DNA from: Bacteroidaceae bacterium
Lineage (GTDB): Bacteria > Bacteroidota > Bacteroidia > Bacteroidales > Bacteroidaceae
DNA length: 63,289 nt
Reading direction: 5' to 3'
NCBI GenBank assembly: GCA_024698925.1
Contig: JAILQO010000007.1
Location: forward strand, 1-63,289
Both the position numbers and the translations under genes were made by a program. Under the pieces are notes generated by a model, which saw only the letters and a program-made list of their open reading frames with translations, searched no databases and had not been told where the DNA came from. Positions 59,254-63,289 of this stretch are shown in pieces (position 1 is the stretch's first letter; each line of letters starts with the position of its first letter).

Positions 59254-60606
59254 ATGAAAAGAAAGGTTTATGACCAACTCCTGAAATGGAAGAATGAAGA
59301 TAAAGGAAGCGTAGCAGTCATGATCGACGGCGCAAGACGTGTAGGCAAAAGTTATATCGTAGAGGAATTTGCCAAGAACGAATACAGGTCTTACATACTC
59401 ATTGACTTCGCTCGCGTAGAAAATGAGGTGAAGGAGTACTTCCTGAATTACAAGACAGACTATGATGCGCTCTTCCTTCATCTCTCCATGCACTTTAGAG
59501 TGAAATTGTATGAGCGCAATTCTGTGATTATCTTTGATGAAGTGGAATTCTTCCCCCAGGCTAGAGAAGCCATTAAGTATCTTGTAAAGGACGGTAGGTA
59601 TGACTATATTGAAACCGGGTCTCTCGTCAGCATCAATTCCAATGTCGAGGGCATTCTTATTCCCTCTGAGGAAAGGCGGATCAAGATGTTCCCCATGGAT
59701 TTCGAAGAGTTCCTCTGGGCTATGGGTGATGATATGATGATGTCATATATCAGGGATTGTTTCACGAAACAGCAGCCTTTAGGACAGGCGTTACATCGCA
59801 GAGCCATGGACTATTTCCGTCAATATCTCATTGTCGGCGGTATGCCTCAGGCCGTGGCAAAATATATTGAGACAAAGAGTTTTGAACGTACAGACAGAGT
59901 CAAACGAGATATATTGGACTTGTACAGGGCTGATATCAGAAAGTACGCTAAGGGTTATGAAAGTAAGGTAGTCAAAATCTTTGATACGATACCAGGCCAG
60001 TTACAGAAACACGAGAAAAAGTTCAGACTGTCCGCACTTAAACAACGTGCTAAATTCCGTGATTACGAAAGCTCTTTCCTTTGGCTGGAGGATTCTATGG
60101 TCGTGAATGTCTGTTATGCAGCGTCAGAGCCTTCCGTCGGATTGAAATTGAAAGAAGATGACTCAACGCTGAAATGCTATATGGGTGACACAGGGCTGCT
60201 AATTAGCATGGCGTTTGATGAACGTACAATTGCCAGTGATGAACTGTTCCGTAAATTGATGCTTGACAAGCTGGAAATCAACAAGGGAATGCTTGTAGAG
60301 AATATCGTCGCCCAAATGCTTAGGGTAAGTGGACATGAACTCTACTTCTTCTCATCATACTCCAAGGAAGACTCAGAAGAGACGATGGAGGTGGATTTCC
60401 TGATACGTAAACCTACAGTGTCCAGCCGACATAACATCTCACCCATCGAGGTAAAGTCAGGGAAGAATTTTACGACTACTTCATTGGACAAGTACAGGAA
60501 GAAGTTTGAAAGCCAACTAGCAGTGTCATACATCATTCATACCGGAGATTGGAAAATGTTGGATGACGTGATATGTTTGCCCATCTATATGACTCCTTTG
60601 TTATAA
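59254..60606 (+). CDS. AAA ATPase with DUF4143-type C-terminal domain
   Basis: The 450-residue protein starts MKRKVYDQLLKWKNEDK. Walker A is degenerate, VMIDGARRVGKSYIVEEFA; Walker B is NSVIIFDEVEFFPQA. The sensor region YIETGSLVSINS follows, with FPMDFEEFLWAMG typical of the AAA_14 group. The C-terminal half has PIEVKSGKNFTTTSLDKY, the nuclease-like strand of DUF4143. Such ATPases are frequent and poorly understood in Bacteroidales; a role in DNA transactions or defence is possible. It sits as a self-contained unit with its own repeats, promoter and terminator within phage-like genes. Confidence 0.85.
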   Translation: MKRKVYDQLLKWKNEDKGSVAVMIDGARRVGKSYIVEEFAKNEYRSYILIDFARVENEVKEYFLNYKTDYDALFLHLSMHFRVKLYERNSVIIFDEVEFFPQAREAIKYLVKDGRYDYIETGSLVSINSNVEGILIPSEERRIKMFPMDFEEFLWAMGDDMMMSYIRDCFTKQQPLGQALHRRAMDYFRQYLIVGGMPQAVAKYIETKSFERTDRVKRDILDLYRADIRKYAKGYESKVVKIFDTIPGQLQKHEKKFRLSALKQRAKFRDYESSFLWLEDSMVVNVCYAASEPSVGLKLKEDDSTLKCYMGDTGLLISMAFDERTIASDELFRKLMLDKLEINKGMLVENIVAQMLRVSGHELYFFSSYSKEDSEETMEVDFLIRKPTVSSRHNISPIEVKSGKNFTTTSLDKYRKKFESQLAVSYIIHTGDWKMLDDVICLPIYMTPLL

Positions 60607-60631
60607 CTATAATTGAAATAGCGATACTATG

Positions 60632-60665
60632 AAATGCCCGTTCTTGCAAGTGAGGATGGGCATTT
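60632..60665 (+). terminator. Terminator after the AAA ATPase gene
   Basis: AAATGCCC/GGGCATTT with further weaker pairs and a downstream ATTATAATG. It lies 26 bases beyond the stop codon. Confidence 0.75.
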
Positions 60666-60682
60666 ATTATAATGGGCAAATT

Positions 60683-60717
60683 GTCTTTTCGCGTACTTAT
60701 ATAATATAGTACTTTTG
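60683..60717 (+). promoter_or_regulatory. Promoter of the prohead protease-capsid operon
   Basis: TTGTCTTTTCGC (60681-60692) is followed by TACTTTTG (60710-60717) with 17 bases between, the same spacing as at 53714-53751. The ATG lies 26 bases further on at 60744. Confidence 0.6.
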
Positions 60718-60743
60718 TGGCAGAAACAAACACAATCTGCCAC

Positions 60744-61868
60744 ATGACACAATATCATCTTCATCTTAAAGGCTATGTGGGCGGCGCGGACTTCAATACG
60801 GAATCCGTGCTGGCCACGCTGGCCGCAAATCCCGATGCCGAGGTCAGCGTACTTGTGGATTCCACAGGTGGTCAGCTGGCCACGGCACTCTCTATATCTT
60901 CCGCTTTCCACCGTCATGGAAAGGTTCACGTCCATTTCTCCGGCATGAATGCCTCTGCCGCCACCATCTCCTCGCTCGGAGCGCAGCGCATCTCCATGGA
61001 TGCGTCTGCGCTCTATCTGGTGCACAAATGCAGCATGGCGGTGTTTGAGTGGGCCAGCATGAACGCCGACCAGCTGCAGGAGTACATTGACAGTCTTGAC
61101 AAGCAGAAGGCAAATCTGGAAAAGCTGGACTCTCATGTAGCAGCCATGTATGCCGCCCGATGCCGCAAGCCTCAAGAGGATCTGCTGGCATTGATGAAGA
61201 CAGGCGGCTGGCTGACAGCCAAAGAAGCTAAGGAATGGGGCTTCGTCGATGACATCACGGAATATGAGGAGGACGTGAAGCCTATGATGACCGAGGCACT
61301 GGCCACGGCTCTGGCTACGGCTTGCATTCCTATTCCGGCCATTCCTTATGCGGAAGGGAGGTCAGAGCAGCCTTCGGAACCGCTCTTCACGAGGTTCATG
61401 GCGGCTTTGACGGGTCTGTTTACATTCGGGAACAAAACCCCAGAGGTTGCAGCCCAGGATCCTGACACATCGATTCACAACCAAGAAGATAATCAAATAC
61501 AAACTCCAAACACACCCATCACTCCCATGAAACAGATGCCTCACATCGAAGCCACACTGCAAGTGGAGGGCTTCACTCCCAATGCCGAGGGCAGCATACC
61601 TCTTACGGAGGCACAGCTGCAGAGCCTCGAAGACCACATCACCGCACAGGAAACACGTATCACGAACCAGGAGAACCAGCTGACAGATCGTAACAACCGC
61701 ATCACAGCGCTGGAAGCTGAGGTGAGAGCGCTCAAAGCTACTCCCGCTGACACTACCTCTTCCGTCGTCAACAACAACTCTGGCGACAACGACCAGCAGC
61801 CGAATGCTGCAAGCGAATATCTGGCCAGGGTGAACAGCGCAAAGGAGCTGTTTGATATGGTTTCCTAA
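60744..61868 (+). CDS. ClpP-like prohead protease fused to scaffold
   Basis: The 374-residue protein has an N-terminal S14 (ClpP-like) protease domain with nucleophile S71 in GMNASAATISSLG and His 94 in LYLVHKCSM, preceded by SVLVDSTGGQLATALSIS. After about residue 215 a linker leads to a coiled-coil segment (LQSLEDHITAQETRITNQEN) at about 290-340 and a low-complexity end. Tailed phages use this layout to make a scaffold that is removed by its own protease during head maturation. It lies directly before the capsid-like gene. ATG 60744 is used, because a GTG at 60717 overlaps the -7 box. Confidence 0.88.
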   Translation: MTQYHLHLKGYVGGADFNTESVLATLAANPDAEVSVLVDSTGGQLATALSISSAFHRHGKVHVHFSGMNASAATISSLGAQRISMDASALYLVHKCSMAVFEWASMNADQLQEYIDSLDKQKANLEKLDSHVAAMYAARCRKPQEDLLALMKTGGWLTAKEAKEWGFVDDITEYEEDVKPMMTEALATALATACIPIPAIPYAEGRSEQPSEPLFTRFMAALTGLFTFGNKTPEVAAQDPDTSIHNQEDNQIQTPNTPITPMKQMPHIEATLQVEGFTPNAEGSIPLTEAQLQSLEDHITAQETRITNQENQLTDRNNRITALEAEVRALKATPADTTSSVVNNNSGDNDQQPNAASEYLARVNSAKELFDMVS

Positions 61869-61926
61869 GCCTAGCTTTCTTCAATCCTAATTCTTCCAAA
61901 CAACACAAACACAAATTTTTACTACC

Positions 61927-63072
61927 ATGGCAGGAATAGTTCATTTTACCCCGCAGGAGTATCAGGAAGCAGCGCACAAGTATCGCTCTGACCTTCTGAT
62001 GCTCCCCATCATCGGCTGTGAGGAAACTCTGCAGTACATGACCAAGCGCCCGGGCATCCGCTATAAGGAGTCCGTGGGCGAACTCTCCGGCTCGGCTCAG
62101 TTTGCGCCCTATAAGGCCAGCCGACGCACGAACACGGATCTTCACCTGAATTTCCGCACTCTCGAAACGTTCTTCGGTTCCGTATGTACGGATTTCGAGC
62201 CTAACAGTGCCGTAAGTACCTTGCTCGGCATGATGTCTGGCTCTACCAAGGGTGACGGACAGAAGAACACGCTACAGGCAAGAGAAGTGCTTGCCCTCAT
62301 TTCCCGTGGTCTGTCCGAGACGCTCAACAATGCTATCTGGTCGGCTGTACGCAATGAGAACGGCGACACTACGATGGATCTGTTCAACGGCTTCGATACG
62401 ATTACCTCCACGGAAATCACCGCAGGTAACATCGCAGCCAACAAGGGTAACTACCTCAAACTGACTGAGGAGATTACCGAGTTGAACGCCTGTACCGTCG
62501 CCAAGAAGATTCTGTTCAGCCTTGACCCGATTCTCCGCGCTCAGGACCTGAACATGTACTGCACGCAGGAGTTCGTTGACATGTACAACGAATCCTATCA
62601 GTCCATGCACGGGGCTCTTCCCTATAACCTCGGTTATGAGAAGAATACCGTCGAGGGCAGCAATAACAAGCTGCACATGATCCCGCTCACGAACAAGATG
62701 GGCTCAAACTTCATCCATATTGCTCCCAAGAGCAATATGCTCGTGGGCTTCGACCAGATGGGTGACTTGGAGAGCGTTGATGTACGTGAGTTCGCTCCCT
62801 TCGTCCTCACCTACATCGCCACCATGTTCTTCGGCGTGCAGTTCGAGAGCATCGACCGCCGCCGCCTGAAGGTCATCGAACTGTTTGGCTCTTCCGAGCA
62901 AGAACAGGGCAACGGACAGGGCCAGAACAGCGGCCAGTCTCAGAACCAAGGTGGAAGCCAGGAACAGGGCGGTGGTCAGGAACAAGGTGGCACCCAAGGT
63001 ACTGGCGGTAACGGCGGTACCAGTGGTGGCAATGGCGGCAGCACCGATCCCGACGACGGCGACGAAGGATGA
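61927..63072 (+). CDS. Capsid-like protein (putative major capsid protein)
   Basis: The 381-residue protein starts MAGIVHFTPQEYQEAAHKYR, and the position behind a protease-scaffold gene is that of a major capsid protein. Middle segments such as FEPNSAVSTLLGMMSGSTKG and LHMIPLTNKMGSNFIHIAP are compatible with an HK97-like fold, but I identify it mainly from context. A tail of about 60 residues rich in Gly and Gln (GQNSGQSQNQGGSQEQ) ends with NGGSTDPDDGDEG. Long HU-like proteins of the same group carry related tails, which is unusual for a capsid protein. Confidence 0.75.
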   Translation: MAGIVHFTPQEYQEAAHKYRSDLLMLPIIGCEETLQYMTKRPGIRYKESVGELSGSAQFAPYKASRRTNTDLHLNFRTLETFFGSVCTDFEPNSAVSTLLGMMSGSTKGDGQKNTLQAREVLALISRGLSETLNNAIWSAVRNENGDTTMDLFNGFDTITSTEITAGNIAANKGNYLKLTEEITELNACTVAKKILFSLDPILRAQDLNMYCTQEFVDMYNESYQSMHGALPYNLGYEKNTVEGSNNKLHMIPLTNKMGSNFIHIAPKSNMLVGFDQMGDLESVDVREFAPFVLTYIATMFFGVQFESIDRRRLKVIELFGSSEQEQGNGQGQNSGQSQNQGGSQEQGGGQEQGGTQGTGGNGGTSGGNGGSTDPDDGDEG

Positions 63073-63115
63073 TACGGTGATTAGAATGAAGTCTAACCTC
63101 TAACGTATTGCCATT

Positions 63116-63289
63116 ATGCCTACGCCAAATACTTGTTTCACTCCATTGCAGAAGTCCCTTGCATGGTGCCAGGGACAGCCTGTATTGCCGGGCATCCGCC
63201 GCAGGCTCTACTACACGAGCAAACAGAATATCGTGCGGTGGCCTGAATATACCAGCGGCGGGCGCCTGTCATTCGCCAACACGACGGGT
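63116..63289 (+). CDS. Phage-like protein, 3' end cut by window edge
   Basis: The 58 codons in view start MPTPNTCFTPLQKSLAWCQG and continue QPVLPGIRRRLYYTSKQNIV. I recall similar N-termini in phage-like islands of Bacteroides, where they follow the capsid gene, but cannot name the family. The gene is truncated by the window and its function cannot be judged. Confidence 0.6.
   Translation, partial: MPTPNTCFTPLQKSLAWCQGQPVLPGIRRRLYYTSKQNIVRWPEYTSGGRLSFANTTG

Overview
The window looks like chromosomal DNA of a Prevotella-like member of the Bacteroidales, with a phage-like element at its right end. The evidence is the gene content (PL11 rhamnogalacturonan lyase, GH2, GH97, DUF1015 next to serC/serA, M56-TonB with BlaI, imelysin with a di-heme oxidoreductase, HU-HIG histone-like protein). 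In addition, at least a dozen genes are preceded by the Bacteroidetes promoter form, a -7 box TAnnTTTG with a TTTG-like -33 box about 19-20 bases upstream. No species can be fixed from the sequence alone.

Layout. 1-2.2 kb: a partial HU-like DNA-binding gene, a 200-bp inverted-repeat element, a YoeB-type toxin-antitoxin pair and a decayed carbonic anhydrase gene. 2.2-10.2 kb: an acyltransferase and a pectin-related group (PL11 lyase, HExxH secreted protein, GH2). 10.2-10.8 kb: gene debris at the 3' side of a tRNA-Arg. 10.9-15.4 kb: serine synthesis (serC, serA) with a four-helix-bundle gene, DUF1015 and YigZ. 15.4-36 kb: housekeeping genes (GH25, cdd, glucosaminidase, ettA, M56/BlaI, dapA, MaoC-like, kdsA-kdsD, cls, TPR protein, periplasmic binding protein, pgk, nth, outer-membrane protein, murB, lipoprotein, pheS). 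36-39.4 kb: an orphan ABC ATPase and the agmatine-to-putrescine pair aguB-aguA. 39.4-47.6 kb: porin, imelysin, di-heme oxidoreductase and cytochrome c assembly factor, followed by a hemerythrin-LuxR regulator. 47.7-53.4 kb: GH97, a PheC-like dehydratase, YhhN, TSCPD protein, menG, CAT-like acyltransferase and Nudix hydrolase. 53.5 kb to the end: a phage-like element with small DNA-binding proteins, primase-helicase, iteron-like repeats, a cargo AAA ATPase, a ClpP-type prohead protease with scaffold, a capsid-like protein and the start of a further phage-like gene. No integrase is in view.

The main unusual signal is a set of short-unit repeat families. Units related to GATTTAAG, ATTGACC, GTGAAAA, ATTCGTA, CCCTCCCC..GGGGAGGG and a 74-base core recur across the chromosomal part. 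They lie either directly in front of start codons or in frame inside coding sequences. The GH2 gene carries three such stretches. aguA carries a 205-base segment bounded by 25-base perfect inverted repeats and still reads through. A separate 200-base segment with 24-base perfect terminal inverted repeats and a 41-base all-A/T palindrome at its centre ends exactly at the toxin stop codon.

Inside the phage-like element there are three more structured non-coding signals: tandem GCTACAA/GCCTACAA repeats after the primase-helicase, three 19-base repeats at exact 33-base intervals in front of the AAA ATPase, and a recurring TTTGTCYTTTCGC motif near promoters. The last residues of the capsid-like protein also match, residue for residue, a gene-end relic beside the tRNA-Arg.

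No rRNA, CRISPR array, insertion-sequence transposase or recognisable riboswitch was seen.
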